A stretch of 14,428 nt of DNA from Bacteroidales bacterium (GTDB lineage Bacteria > Bacteroidota > Bacteroidia > Bacteroidales > 4484-276): contig JAGYLT010000026.1 of NCBI GenBank assembly GCA_018400545.1, positions 1-14,428 on the forward strand. The letters run 5' to 3'. A model generated the notes under the pieces. The model was given only the letters and a program-made list of their open reading frames with translations, ran no database searches and was not told the DNA's origin. Positions 1-6,759 of this stretch are shown piece by piece (position 1 is the first letter of the stretch; each line of letters opens with the position of its first letter). The translations under genes and the position numbers were made by a program.

Positions 1-536
1 ATAGTCTGGAACTCATGCCCACATTCGAATGGTTCCAAATTGATGGATCTACAGCTTACCGCCTACAGTATAGCACCGATAGCCTTTTTTCATCAAACAA
101 CACAAATATTTTAGTTCCTGTTGATGAAAGCTTTTCTTCTGTGTACACCCTAACAGAAAGCCTTGAGGAAGACGTTAAATATTTTTGGAGGGTGAAAGCG
201 TTTACCACCTATGATTCAAGTGCATACAGCGTGCCCTGGTCATTTATAACACAACCTGAGGTTGGCATAGATGAGGTATCACCGGATGATAATTTACGTA
301 TTTACCCCAATCCGGCTCGGGATCAGGCAACCCTATTCATTCACTCCGATTTTTCATCCACTGCAAATTACAGCCTTATGGACATATCCGGCGGTGAAGT
401 GATGCATGGAAGATTAAATTTAATGATGGGTGAAAACAACCATACCATTAAATTCGACGGGCTCAAAAAAGGCGTCTATTTATTGAATATCTACATGGAC
501 GAAACAACAATGTCGCGAAAACTAATCATCAAATAA
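1..536 (+). CDS. C-terminal part of a secreted protein with a T9SS type A sorting domain (5' truncated)
   Basis: The reading frame is open from base 3 and enters from outside the window, so the ATG at 15 is probably an internal methionine. The first ~80 residues look like a fibronectin type III-like beta-sandwich (FEWFQIDGSTAYRLQYSTD, later KYFWRVKAF and a W-S-F-I end). The last ~80 residues are a typical type IX secretion C-terminal domain: LRIYPNPARDQATLFI, a central SLMDISGGEV strand pair, then the GLKKGVYLLNI and SRKLIIK ending. In Bacteroidota such domains direct proteins through the type IX secretion system to the cell surface, where the domain is removed. The catalytic or binding part lies upstream of the window, so the function cannot be named. 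A strong terminator follows the stop codon directly. Confidence 0.85.
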   Translation, partial: SLELMPTFEWFQIDGSTAYRLQYSTDSLFSSNNTNILVPVDESFSSVYTLTESLEEDVKYFWRVKAFTTYDSSAYSVPWSFITQPEVGIDEVSPDDNLRIYPNPARDQATLFIHSDFSSTANYSLMDISGGEVMHGRLNLMMGENNHTIKFDGLKKGVYLLNIYMDETTMSRKLIIK

Positions 537-552
537 GTATATCTGGCAAATT

Positions 553-590
553 AAAAAAGCCGCTTCCTGATTGGAAAGCGGCTTTTTTTT
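553..590. terminator. Bidirectional rho-independent terminator
   Basis: GCCGCTT (559-565) pairs with AAGCGGC (576-582). An A6 run lies on the left and a T8 run on the right, so the stem can extend with A-T pairs and the structure reads as a terminator on either strand. It sits between the converging stop codons of the sorting-domain gene (536) and arcB (614) and can serve both. Confidence 0.85.
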
Positions 591-613
591 ATGTCATCAT
601 TTAAATGGGCCTA

Positions 614-1615
614 TTAGCTTCCCAAAGTAGCCACCATCACAGCTTTGATGGTGTGAAGACGGTTTTCGGCTTCATCAAAAACGATGGAGTGCGGTGATTC
701 AAATACATCTTCGGTTACTTCCATTTCCGGAACGCCAAACTTCTGGTAAATCTCTTCGCCAACAGTGGTTTCGCGATTGTGGAAAGCCGGCAGGCAATGC
801 ATAAATTTCACATTGTTGTTTCCGGTCTTTTTAATCATATCCATGTTCACCTGGTAAGGTTTCATCAATTCAATCCTGCGCTTCCATTCTTCTTCCGGTT
901 CACCCATCGAAACCCACACATCGGTATAAAGAAAATCAACCCCCTTCACACCTTCGTCCACATTTTCGGTTACGGTAATTTTCGCTCCGGTTTCTTTCGC
1001 AATCTCATTGCACCGGGCTACCAGTTCCTCCGATGGATGAAACTCCTTAGGTGCTACCGAACGGAAATCCATACCCATCTTGGCTGCACCCACCATCAAC
1101 GAGTTGCCCATATTGTTTCGGGCATCTCCGAGGTAAGCAAATGCAACCTGGCTGAGTGGTTTGTCCGAATGTTCCTGCATAGTAAGAAAATCGGCAAGGA
1201 TTTGAGTGGGATGATATTCGTTGGTCAAACCATTCCAAACCGGAACGCCTGCATATTTTCCAAGTTCTTCCACGATTTCCTGCCCGAATCCGCGATATTC
1301 AATCCCATCATACATACGCCCCAGCACACGGGCTGTATCCTTCATGGATTCCTTTTTTCCCATTTGCGATCCCGAGGGCCCAAGAAAAGTAACCCCGGCT
1401 CCCTGATCGAGCGCTGCCACTTCAAAAGCGCAACGTGTCCGGGTTGAATCCTTCGCGAAAAGCAACACAACATTTTTGCCTTTCAGGCGCTGCTGCTCAG
1501 TGCCGGCATATTTAGCCTTTTTCAGGTCGGCCGACAAATCGAGTAAAAACTTAATCTCCTGGGGTGTGTAATCCAGAAGCTTTAAAAAATTGCGGTTTCT
1601 TAAATTGAATGCCAT
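614..1615 (-). CDS. arcB: Ornithine carbamoyltransferase, catabolic ArcB type
   Basis: This 333-residue protein has the full length and motifs of a true ornithine carbamoyltransferase: carbamoyl-phosphate loop STRTR at 57-61, HPTQ at 135-138, [10 protein letters not shown] near 163-172, the ornithine-binding D-x3-SMG at 232-238 and catalytic HCLP at 273-276. The N-terminus ([10 protein letters not shown], then [11 protein letters not shown]) and the PAFHNRET region resemble Pseudomonas ArcB as I remember it. The enzyme interconverts citrulline plus phosphate with ornithine plus carbamoyl phosphate in the cytoplasm. It lies 108 bp downstream of carbamate kinase on the same strand, the arrangement of the arginine deiminase pathway, so catabolic use is inferred. 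Bacteroides instead uses a succinylornithine carbamoyltransferase for biosynthesis, and its loop differs from the SMG motif seen here. An argF role cannot be excluded from sequence alone. No Shine-Dalgarno is visible. Confidence 0.93.
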   Translation of the reverse strand: MAFNLRNRNFLKLLDYTPQEIKFLLDLSADLKKAKYAGTEQQRLKGKNVVLLFAKDSTRTRCAFEVAALDQGAGVTFLGPSGSQMGKKESMKDTARVLGRMYDGIEYRGFGQEIVEELGKYAGVPVWNGLTNEYHPTQILADFLTMQEHSDKPLSQVAFAYLGDARNNMGNSLMVGAAKMGMDFRSVAPKEFHPSEELVARCNEIAKETGAKITVTENVDEGVKGVDFLYTDVWVSMGEPEEEWKRRIELMKPYQVNMDMIKKTGNNNVKFMHCLPAFHNRETTVGEEIYQKFGVPEMEVTEDVFESPHSIVFDEAENRLHTIKAVMVATLGS

Positions 1616-1622
1616 TGTTTTA

Positions 1623-1715
1623 GTTATTTGTTATTCGTTAATTGTTATTAGGTTGTTGGGTTATTAGTTATTGATTATTAAGGTTTTACAGCCATTTTAA
1701 CCAATAACTATTAAC
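1623..1715. repeat. Degenerate heptamer repeats and an inverted repeat between arcC and arcB
   Basis: The AT-rich spacer opens with four tandem 7-mers of the form GTTATTN/GTTAATT (1623-1650). Related copies follow at 1660-1680. GTTATTAGTTATTG (1660-1673) is complementary, 13 of 14 positions, to CAATAACTATTAAC (1702-1715), so the arcC-arcB transcript could form a hairpin with a 28-nt loop. There is no T-run that would make it a classical terminator. It could affect mRNA processing between the two genes or be a neutral low-complexity repeat; similar TTAATTGT-like runs are familiar in Bacteroidota intergenic DNA. Confidence 0.6.
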
Positions 1716-1723
1716 TCTGTTTT

Positions 1724-2671
1724 TTAAATCATCACAATCCGGGTTCCGCCGTCATCAATGCCAAGTTTTGTTGTTTTGGTGATGATGGCGTCTTTTCCGC
1801 TGTGTTCCACAAAATAAATGGCTGCACGGATTTTTGGCGCCATGCTGCCTTCGGCAAAATGCCCTTCTTTCAGGTATTTTTTAGCCTCCGCGATGGTCAT
1901 CCGGTCGAGTGCTTTTTCCTGGGGAGTATTGAAATTGATACATACTTTGGGTACATCTGTGAGAATAAACAGTTTATCGGCATTGATCTGTGCTGCCAGC
2001 AAAGCTGAAGCAAGATCCTTATCGATAACTGCATCGATGCCCTGTAACAAATGCTCCTCCTTGTAAAATACGGGAATTCCACCTCCGCCAACGGCAACCA
2101 CAATAGTTCCCTCCCGGGCTATTTTCTCGATGGATTTTTTATTGTTGATCACAAGCGGCCTTGGGGAAGCCACAACTTTGCGCCATCCCCTTCCGCGTGG
2201 ATCTTCAGCAAATTGAGCTCCGGTTTCAGCGGCAATCTTATCCGCTTCTTCTTTCTTATAATATGGCCCAATGGGTTTTGTTGGGTTTTTAAAGGCATCG
2301 TCGTCCTTATTCACAAGCACCTGCGTTATGATGGTCAGGATATCCCTGTCGAGATCGTTGGCCATCAATACATTTCTGAGCTGTTGCTCAATAACGTAAC
2401 CTATAAATCCCTGCGAATAGGCCACACAAATATCCAGCGGCATTTCGGGGAGACCGTATAATTTATTTCCCGCTGTATTGTTAAGCAACAGGTTTCCAAC
2501 CTGCGGACCATTTCCATGCGAAATCACCAGATTGTAACGCTTTTCCCTGATGAGCGCAAGCAATTTTTCGCTGGTTTCATATGCATTGGCTTCCTGTTCG
2601 TCGATCGTCCCTTTTTGATCGCTCTGAAGCAGTGCATTTCCGCCCAATGCTACAACTGCCAGTTTTTTCAT
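1724..2671 (-). CDS. arcC: Carbamate kinase
   Basis: A full-length (315 aa) amino-acid-kinase-fold enzyme. Family motifs are all present: VVALGGNALL at 6-15, SHGNGPQVGN at 51-60, the segment DPRGRGWRKVVASPRPL at 157-173, VGGGGIPV at 194-201, IDKD at 216-219, TDVP at 238-241 and GSMAPK at 275-280. The enzyme transfers phosphate from carbamoyl phosphate to ADP, giving ATP, ammonia and CO2, in the cytoplasm. It is first in a two-gene minus-strand unit with arcB, which supplies its substrate from citrulline, so the pair is a substrate-level phosphorylation module. ATG at 2671 gives the expected N-terminus MKKLAVVALGG. The upstream region shared with the divergent transporter carries an inverted repeat and a possible promoter box. 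Confidence 0.95.
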   Translation of the reverse strand: MKKLAVVALGGNALLQSDQKGTIDEQEANAYETSEKLLALIREKRYNLVISHGNGPQVGNLLLNNTAGNKLYGLPEMPLDICVAYSQGFIGYVIEQQLRNVLMANDLDRDILTIITQVLVNKDDDAFKNPTKPIGPYYKKEEADKIAAETGAQFAEDPRGRGWRKVVASPRPLVINNKKSIEKIAREGTIVVAVGGGGIPVFYKEEHLLQGIDAVIDKDLASALLAAQINADKLFILTDVPKVCINFNTPQEKALDRMTIAEAKKYLKEGHFAEGSMAPKIRAAIYFVEHSGKDAIITKTTKLGIDDGGTRIVMI

Positions 2672-2728
2672 TTATACTGCTTTTTATTTTTAAATATTTT
2701 AAAATTAAAACTTGTAATCCATTTTTCC

Positions 2729-2790
2729 GGTGGCTTTCATCATTGGCCAATTTGCCCTTTACCATCTGCTAATCAACCATTAAAGCCACC
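2729..2790. promoter_or_regulatory. Inverted repeat in the arcC/transporter divergent region
   Basis: GGTGGCTTT (2729-2737) and AAAGCCACC (2782-2790) form a perfect 9-bp inverted repeat around a 44-nt interval that contains the palindrome TTGGCCAA (2743-2750). If transcription of arcC starts near the box at 2805-2812, this would be a leader hairpin in the arcC mRNA; otherwise it may be a paired operator. No known regulator is recognised. Confidence 0.35.
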
Positions 2791-2804
2791 CAAATTTGAG
2801 CAGG

Positions 2805-2812
2805 CAAAGCTA
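2805..2812 (-). promoter_or_regulatory. Possible -7 box of the arcC promoter
   Basis: On the minus strand this reads TAGCTTTG, an exact match to the Bacteroidota -7 consensus TAnnTTTG. No TTTG is found at the usual -33 distance, and the implied leader is long (about 125 nt), so the call is weak. Confidence 0.3.
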
Positions 2813-2917
2813 ATGAATATTCGATGATACCACGATGATTTTTGAGCATGTTCAGGGCTTATTTTGCTCATTTTTATTACATTCGCCCTAACTTTCTCTT
2901 ACATCAACCAAGGGCCT

Positions 2918-4435
2918 GTGAAAATAAAATCATTTATCTGCTTTCTACTCACTCCTGCAATTTCTGCCGGCATCATTTTGTTTGGTGATCTCAATCCCGA
3001 AAACCCTTTGGTTGGCCGGACCCTGGCCGTTGCATTGCTGATGGCCGTGTGGTGGATCACGGAAATCGTTCCGCTTGCCGTTACCTCATTGTTGCCGGTA
3101 GCGCTGTTTCCCTTGCTGGGCATCATGGACGGCAAAGATGTTTCAGCCACTTATTTTAATCATGTCATTTTCCTCTTCATTGGCGGTTTCATCATTGCAC
3201 TGGCCATGCAACGCTGGAACCTGCACCGGCGTATTGCTCTGAAAATCCTGATGATGACCGGCGTAAGTCCCGGAAGGATTTTGCTCGGATTCATGATCGC
3301 AACCGCCTTTTTATCGATGTGGATTTCGAATACGGCCACCACGATGATGATGATCCCGATCCTGCTTTCGATCATCAGTAAGCTGGAAGAACTTGTCGGG
3401 AAAAAGAATGTTTCGTCCTATACCACAGGATTGCTGCTCGGAGTTGCCTACAGCGCTTCCATTGGTGGAATTGCCACCCTGGTTGGCACACCGCCTAACC
3501 TTTCGTTTTCAAGGATTTTTATCATCTATTTTCCGGATGCCCCGGAAATCTCATTTGCACGTTGGTTTCTGTTTGCCCTACCGATTTCGCTTACTGTTTT
3601 TGCATTTGCATGGGCCTATTTGTATTTTGTATTCAAACCAGCCAAATCGCGATGGACTCAGGTAGGCAAAGACACTTTCCGCAAACAATTAAAGGAAATG
3701 GGACCCATGCGCTATGAAGAAAAAGTGATACTCGTGAATTTTGTGCTGGTAGCCTTTCTGTGGCTTTTCAGATCAGATATCGACATTGGTAATTTCGTCG
3801 TACCTGGCTGGTCGGGGCTGTTGCCTGAAAGCGCCTATATCAACGACGGAACAGTAGCCATCATCATCTCGGTGATATTGTTTGTGATTCCTTCGGGGCA
3901 GGACAAGCCCGGCAGGATCATGGACTGGAAAACGGCCGAAAAGTTACCCTGGAATATTGTACTGCTTTTTGGCGGTGGCTTTGCACTGGCTTCGGGTTTT
4001 AAGGAGTCGGGGCTTTCCGGATGGTTTGGGGAACAACTGGTTTGGGTGGCCGATTATGAGCCACTTTTGGTCATTTTCACAATCGCCATACTGATGACAT
4101 TTTTAACGGAGCTAACCTCAAATACCGCCACCACCGAAATGATCCTGCCTATCCTGGCAGGCATCGCCATCAGTACCGAAACCAATCCACTGCTTTTTAT
4201 GATCCCGGCCACACTTTCGGGCTCTATGGCATTTATGCTGCCCGTGGCCACACCGCCCAATGCGATTGTATTCGGTACAAACCGGCTACGCGTGATCCAA
4301 ATGGCGCGAAACGGCATCGTTTTAAATATTGTGGGAGCAATCATCATTACGTTGCTAACCAATTGGCTGGGAACCCTGGTTTTCGATATCGAGATGGGCA
4401 TTTTCCCTGAATGGGCCGCAGCAGTGAAAGAGTGA
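2918..4435 (+). CDS. DASS/SLC13-family sodium-coupled anion (probably di/tricarboxylate) transporter
   Basis: A very hydrophobic inner-membrane protein with about a dozen predicted membrane segments and the duplicated DASS architecture. The two substrate-binding Ser-Asn-Thr motifs are present (SNTATTMMMIP at about 137-147 and SNTATTEMILP at about 401-411, counted from 2918), as are the paired hairpin motifs IGGIATLVGTPPN (about 182-194) and LPVATPPN (about 441-448). Members such as VcINDY import succinate and related dicarboxylates with sodium; others carry citrate or sulfate, and the substrate cannot be fixed here. I chose the GTG at 2918 (MKIKSFICFLL) because family members usually start just before the first membrane helix. 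A TTG at 2864 in the same frame would add 18 residues. It is divergent from arcC and separated from it by about 246 bp. Confidence 0.9.
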   Translation: MKIKSFICFLLTPAISAGIILFGDLNPENPLVGRTLAVALLMAVWWITEIVPLAVTSLLPVALFPLLGIMDGKDVSATYFNHVIFLFIGGFIIALAMQRWNLHRRIALKILMMTGVSPGRILLGFMIATAFLSMWISNTATTMMMIPILLSIISKLEELVGKKNVSSYTTGLLLGVAYSASIGGIATLVGTPPNLSFSRIFIIYFPDAPEISFARWFLFALPISLTVFAFAWAYLYFVFKPAKSRWTQVGKDTFRKQLKEMGPMRYEEKVILVNFVLVAFLWLFRSDIDIGNFVVPGWSGLLPESAYINDGTVAIIISVILFVIPSGQDKPGRIMDWKTAEKLPWNIVLLFGGGFALASGFKESGLSGWFGEQLVWVADYEPLLVIFTIAILMTFLTELTSNTATTEMILPILAGIAISTETNPLLFMIPATLSGSMAFMLPVATPPNAIVFGTNRLRVIQMARNGIVLNIVGAIIITLLTNWLGTLVFDIEMGIFPEWAAAVKE

Positions 4436-4493
4436 ATAAAGACCACTTTGTGGGATCAACCTATCAGTTAAAACAAACAACTTCATTTTTCCA

Positions 4494-4852
4494 CACGTGC
4501 GCATAGCCGTCAGGTTAAGGATCATTGCCAAACAATTATCAATGCCCGGTCATCCCGCTTCGCAGCGAGGCGAGTCATGGCCGGGTAAAATGGATAATGA
4601 AACGCACTATATGGGGCTGTCTCAAAAGTCCAAATATTGAAGAAAATGCCACAAAGACACCAAAACACCAAATTGCACAAATCGCTGTTATACTGTGATT
4701 TATACTTTCGTGAGATTTTTGTGCTTTCGTGATTTTGTGGCGAAATCAATATAATGAGACAGCCCCTTGTGGTTTCGGACAATGTGCTGCATACCCCGGG
4801 CTAAAGTCCTGGGTCACGGAATTCTTCTTAGCCTGACGGCTCTGTGCACGTG
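4494..4852. repeat. Gene-free repeat region bounded by 26-bp imperfect inverted repeats
   Basis: The 26 bases at 4494-4519 (CACGTGC...GTCAGG.TAAG) match the reverse complement of 4827-4852 at 23 of 26 positions. Inside are smaller hairpin-like motifs: CCCGG...CCGGG around 4545-4585 with CGCTTCGCAGCG in its loop, and an imperfect CCCGGGCT/AGTCCTGGG near 4796-4813. A separate element occupies 4613-4766. No convincing gene lies between 4436 and 4883. The whole looks like non-autonomous repetitive DNA between two transcription units. Confidence 0.65.
4613..4766. mobile_element. 154-bp MITE-like element with 12-bp perfect terminal inverted repeats
   Basis: The ends are GGGGCTGTCTCA (4613-4624) and its exact complement TGAGACAGCCCC (4755-4766). 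Further nested complementary blocks occur in order: ATATTGA (4634-4640) with TCAATAT (4746-4752), and GCCACAAA (4648-4655) with TTTGTGGC (4734-4741), so the whole element folds as a long imperfect hairpin. It has no transposase. Terminal repeats of this sort suggest mobilisation in trans by a related IS. No clear target duplication is visible at the edges. Confidence 0.65.
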
Positions 4853-4883
4853 CGGGATTGGTTAGTTTTTTTTGCCTAAGCGC

Positions 4884-5480
4884 CTAATAATTAGGCTCCA
4901 GACCAAATTTCTTTTGCAATTGAATTACGGCCGGATTTTTGCCTGCCAGGCGCGAAAACTTTTCCGTTGGGGTAACCGGCTTCCGCTCCTCCACTTTATC
5001 AGGATTTACAATTACGTTCAGATTCACGAATTTATGCTTTAGTTTTTCGCGCAATAGCGGAACCATCTCCTGCCTGAAATGATCAATTTTATCTTTCTGG
5101 ATTGAGTTTTTCACTTCAAATTCAAGCATAAAATCTTTCCCAACTTCCGGAACTCCTGAAGCCAGCGTACTGCCAAGATCAGGTTGATCTTTGATTATCG
5201 ATGATGCATATTCCTGCCAAACCTTTTGCAACTCCTCCTGATTTATTGGCCTTGCATTTTTGAATTCTTCCGATTCTTTATCAAAGGATTCAACCAGTTC
5301 ATCTTCTTCAGATTCTTCGGTAATATCATCTTTAATGGAAACCGTTCCGGGCATAAAATTCCTGGCATTCTCCGGTATAATTTCAGCTTTCTGCCTTGGT
5401 GGTTGCGGCTTTGATGAGATCAGATTTGATGGTTTTTCCTGGGAGGTTGATCCGGTGGAACCGGGATCAGCGGCTAAAGT
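4884..5480 (-). CDS. dnaX: DNA polymerase III tau-specific C-terminal region of dnaX (-1 frame)
   Basis: This frame is the continuation of dnaX one base back from the gamma frame. It is open from an in-frame TGA at 5510-5508 through the A10 run to the stop at 4884, so ribosomes or polymerase that shift in the 37-nt window 5510-5474 make tau of about 580 residues. The extension starts with a disordered Pro/Ser/Lys linker (EKPSNLISSKPQPPRQ), then an acidic stretch (ITEESEEDELVESFDKESEE), then a folded domain with ELQKVWQEYASSII, DKIDHFRQEMVPLLREKLKH and the terminal KNPAVIQLQKKFGLEPNY. That ending is familiar from Bacteroidota DnaX proteins. In E. coli the tau tail binds polymerase alpha and DnaB helicase. 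The ATG at 5354 is internal and probably not a real start. A 15-bp palindrome (4882-4896) spans the stop codon. Confidence 0.8.
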   Translation of the reverse strand, partial: TLAADPGSTGSTSQEKPSNLISSKPQPPRQKAEIIPENARNFMPGTVSIKDDITEESEEDELVESFDKESEEFKNARPINQEELQKVWQEYASSIIKDQPDLGSTLASGVPEVGKDFMLEFEVKNSIQKDKIDHFRQEMVPLLREKLKHKFVNLNVIVNPDKVEERKPVTPTEKFSRLAGKNPAVIQLQKKFGLEPNY

Positions 5481-5506
5481 TTTTTTTTTACCGGTTGTTG
5501 GCCGGT
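5449..5506 (-). promoter_or_regulatory. dnaX: dnaX recoding site: A10 slippery run flanked by two hairpins
   Basis: On the coding strand the run of ten A (5489-5480) is followed by CTTTAG, giving the gamma stop. Immediately upstream ACCGG and CCGGT (5506-5502 and 5494-5490) form a 5-bp stem with a 7-nt loop. Eleven nucleotides downstream of the run, GATCC.GGT and ACCGGATC (5468-5449) form an 8-bp stem with one bulged C and a TCC loop. E. coli dnaX uses -1 ribosomal frameshifting at A6G with a downstream stem-loop; Thermus dnaX uses transcriptional slippage on A9. Ten A favours slippage, but both mechanisms fit. Confidence 0.75.
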
Positions 5507-6625
5507 TTCAATTGCGGGTTGTTGTTCAGCTAACAATTTCAGGCCGGAAATCTGCATCAGTGTGATTTCAAGCTGCAGGCGCTTGTTATTGCTGCTTTTG
5601 TATGAAAAATCATTCTTTTGGATGAAATCCAGTGACTTCAGCAGAAATGCGGTATTCACGCTCCGTGCCTGTTCAAGATATTCATCTTTGATCCGGTCGC
5701 CCACTTCCAGCAACGACACCGTTTTTTCATCCCGGCAAACCAGCAAATCGCGCATGTGGGCCCCCAGGCCGGTAAGAAAATGCTGACCATCAAATCCGGA
5801 TTCCAGAATTTTATCGAGCACCAGCAAGGCCTCCGACAGCCTTCCCTGGTTAAGATGCTCCGTTATGCTGAAATAGTAATCGTAATCCAGCACGTTCAGG
5901 TTTTCAACCACATGCTTGTAGGTCAGTTCATTGCCGGCAAAGCTCACCAACTGGTCAAAAATCGAAAGGGCATCCCGCAGGGCGCCATCCGCTTTTTGTG
6001 CGACAACCTGTAAAGCCTCCGGTTCGGCATTTACATTTTCACTTGCTGCGACGAATTTCAGGTGCTCCGCGATATCCTTCACCCCAATCCTTTTAAAATC
6101 ATAAATCTGGCACCGGGATAAAATGGTGGGGATGATTTTGTGTTTTTCGGTGGTAGCAAGGATAAATTTTGCATATTCGGGCGGCTCCTCGAGGGTTTTC
6201 AAAAATGCGTTAAAAGCCTGTTGCGAAAGCATATGCACCTCGTCGATAATATGCACTTTATATTTCCCTACCTGTGGAGGAATGCGAACCTGATCGACCA
6301 AAACACGGATATCGTCAACAGAATTGTTGGATGCGGCATCCAGCTCATGGATATTAAATGAAGCGCTTTTGTTAAACGAAACGCAGGATTCACATGCGTT
6401 ACAGGGCTCCAGGTCTTCACCCGGATTCATGCAGTTGATGGTTTTGGCCAGGATTCGGGCACAGGTGGTTTTCCCAACGCCACGCGGACCGGTAAACAAA
6501 AATGCCTGGGCAAGCTGGTTGTTCCTGATGGCATTTTTTAGCGTGTTTGTAATGTGGCTTTGCCCTACAACTGTATTGAAGGTTGATGGACGATACTTCC
6601 TGGCTGATACGATAAAATTATCCAT
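5474..6625 (-). CDS. dnaX: DNA polymerase III subunit gamma (dnaX; N-terminal part shared with tau)
   Basis: This is the clamp-loader ATPase, 383 residues in the zero frame. It contains Walker A GPRGVGKT at 46-53, a zinc module with Cys 65, 75, 78 and 81, Walker B HIIDEVHM at 125-132, sensor 1 ILATTE at 155-160, the SRC motif at 170-172 and sensor 2 GALRDA at 214-219. Domain III follows to about residue 370. The frame ends ETGQQPVKKKL-stop directly after an A10 run, just beyond domain III, comparable to where E. coli gamma ends (431 aa). It acts in the cytoplasmic replisome, loading the beta clamp. A promoter lies 24-52 bp upstream of the ATG. Given that the -1 frame restores a complete tau C-terminus, this is read as a functional two-product gene. 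A sequencing error in the homopolymer is the alternative. Confidence 0.92.
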   Translation of the reverse strand: MDNFIVSARKYRPSTFNTVVGQSHITNTLKNAIRNNQLAQAFLFTGPRGVGKTTCARILAKTINCMNPGEDLEPCNACESCVSFNKSASFNIHELDAASNNSVDDIRVLVDQVRIPPQVGKYKVHIIDEVHMLSQQAFNAFLKTLEEPPEYAKFILATTEKHKIIPTILSRCQIYDFKRIGVKDIAEHLKFVAASENVNAEPEALQVVAQKADGALRDALSIFDQLVSFAGNELTYKHVVENLNVLDYDYYFSITEHLNQGRLSEALLVLDKILESGFDGQHFLTGLGAHMRDLLVCRDEKTVSLLEVGDRIKDEYLEQARSVNTAFLLKSLDFIQKNDFSYKSSNNKRLQLEITLMQISGLKLLAEQQPAIETGQQPVKKKL

Positions 6626-6648
6626 TAAAACTGCAATTTTTTCAAGGT

Positions 6649-6677
6649 CAAAAGTATATTTTTTTGCGTTGCCAAAA
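6649..6677 (-). promoter_or_regulatory. dnaX promoter
   Basis: On the minus strand TTTTG (6677-6673) is followed after 16 nt by TACTTTTG (6656-6649), matching the Bacteroidota -33/-7 pattern. The start codon is 24 nt below the -7 box, so the leader would be under 20 nt. The same TACTTTTG box recurs upstream of rpsT and of the TlpA-like gene. Confidence 0.6.
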
Positions 6678-6734
6678 CCAGAATTTTGCTAACAATGAGA
6701 CAGGAATAAACCATTCGTTTGACTTTAAATTATT

Positions 6735-6742
6735 TACATTTG
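6735..6742 (+). promoter_or_regulatory. Candidate -7 box for the deacetylase-like gene
   Basis: TACATTTG matches TAnnTTTG exactly and ends 17 bp before the ATG at 6760. The -33 element is poor: TTTG at 6718-6721 is only 13 bp away, and TTCG at 6714-6717 is 17 bp away. The region is shared with the divergent dnaX promoter. Confidence 0.45.
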
Positions 6743-6759
6743 TGCCTTAAACAGGTTAC

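Noticed and set aside
779..1447. 222-codon open frame on the plus strand opposite arcB
   Set aside because: It is antisense to a clearly identified enzyme gene and its translation shows no protein-like pattern.
2813..2824. Possible arginine-repressor (ARG) box around GAATATTC
   Set aside because: The two half-sites lack the required spacer between TGAAT and ATTCA, so only an 8-bp palindrome remains, which is common in AT-rich DNA.
2843..2876. Hairpin TGAGC/GCTCA followed by T-rich sequence as an attenuator before the transporter
   Set aside because: Only five pairs around an 18-nt loop; too weak to support.
4522..4782. 86-codon open frame on the minus strand
   Set aside because: It lies across the inverted repeats and the MITE-like element, has no recognisable motif or plausible start context, and its composition follows the repeats.
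4882..4896. GCCTAATAATTAGGC palindrome as a dnaX terminator
   Set aside because: On the dnaX strand it is followed by GCTTAGGC and A's, not T's, so it does not look like a rho-independent terminator.
4884..5354. Separate small gene starting at ATG 5354
   Set aside because: The frame is open far upstream to the A10 run and continues the dnaX product; its end is a DnaX C-terminus, so the ATG is internal.
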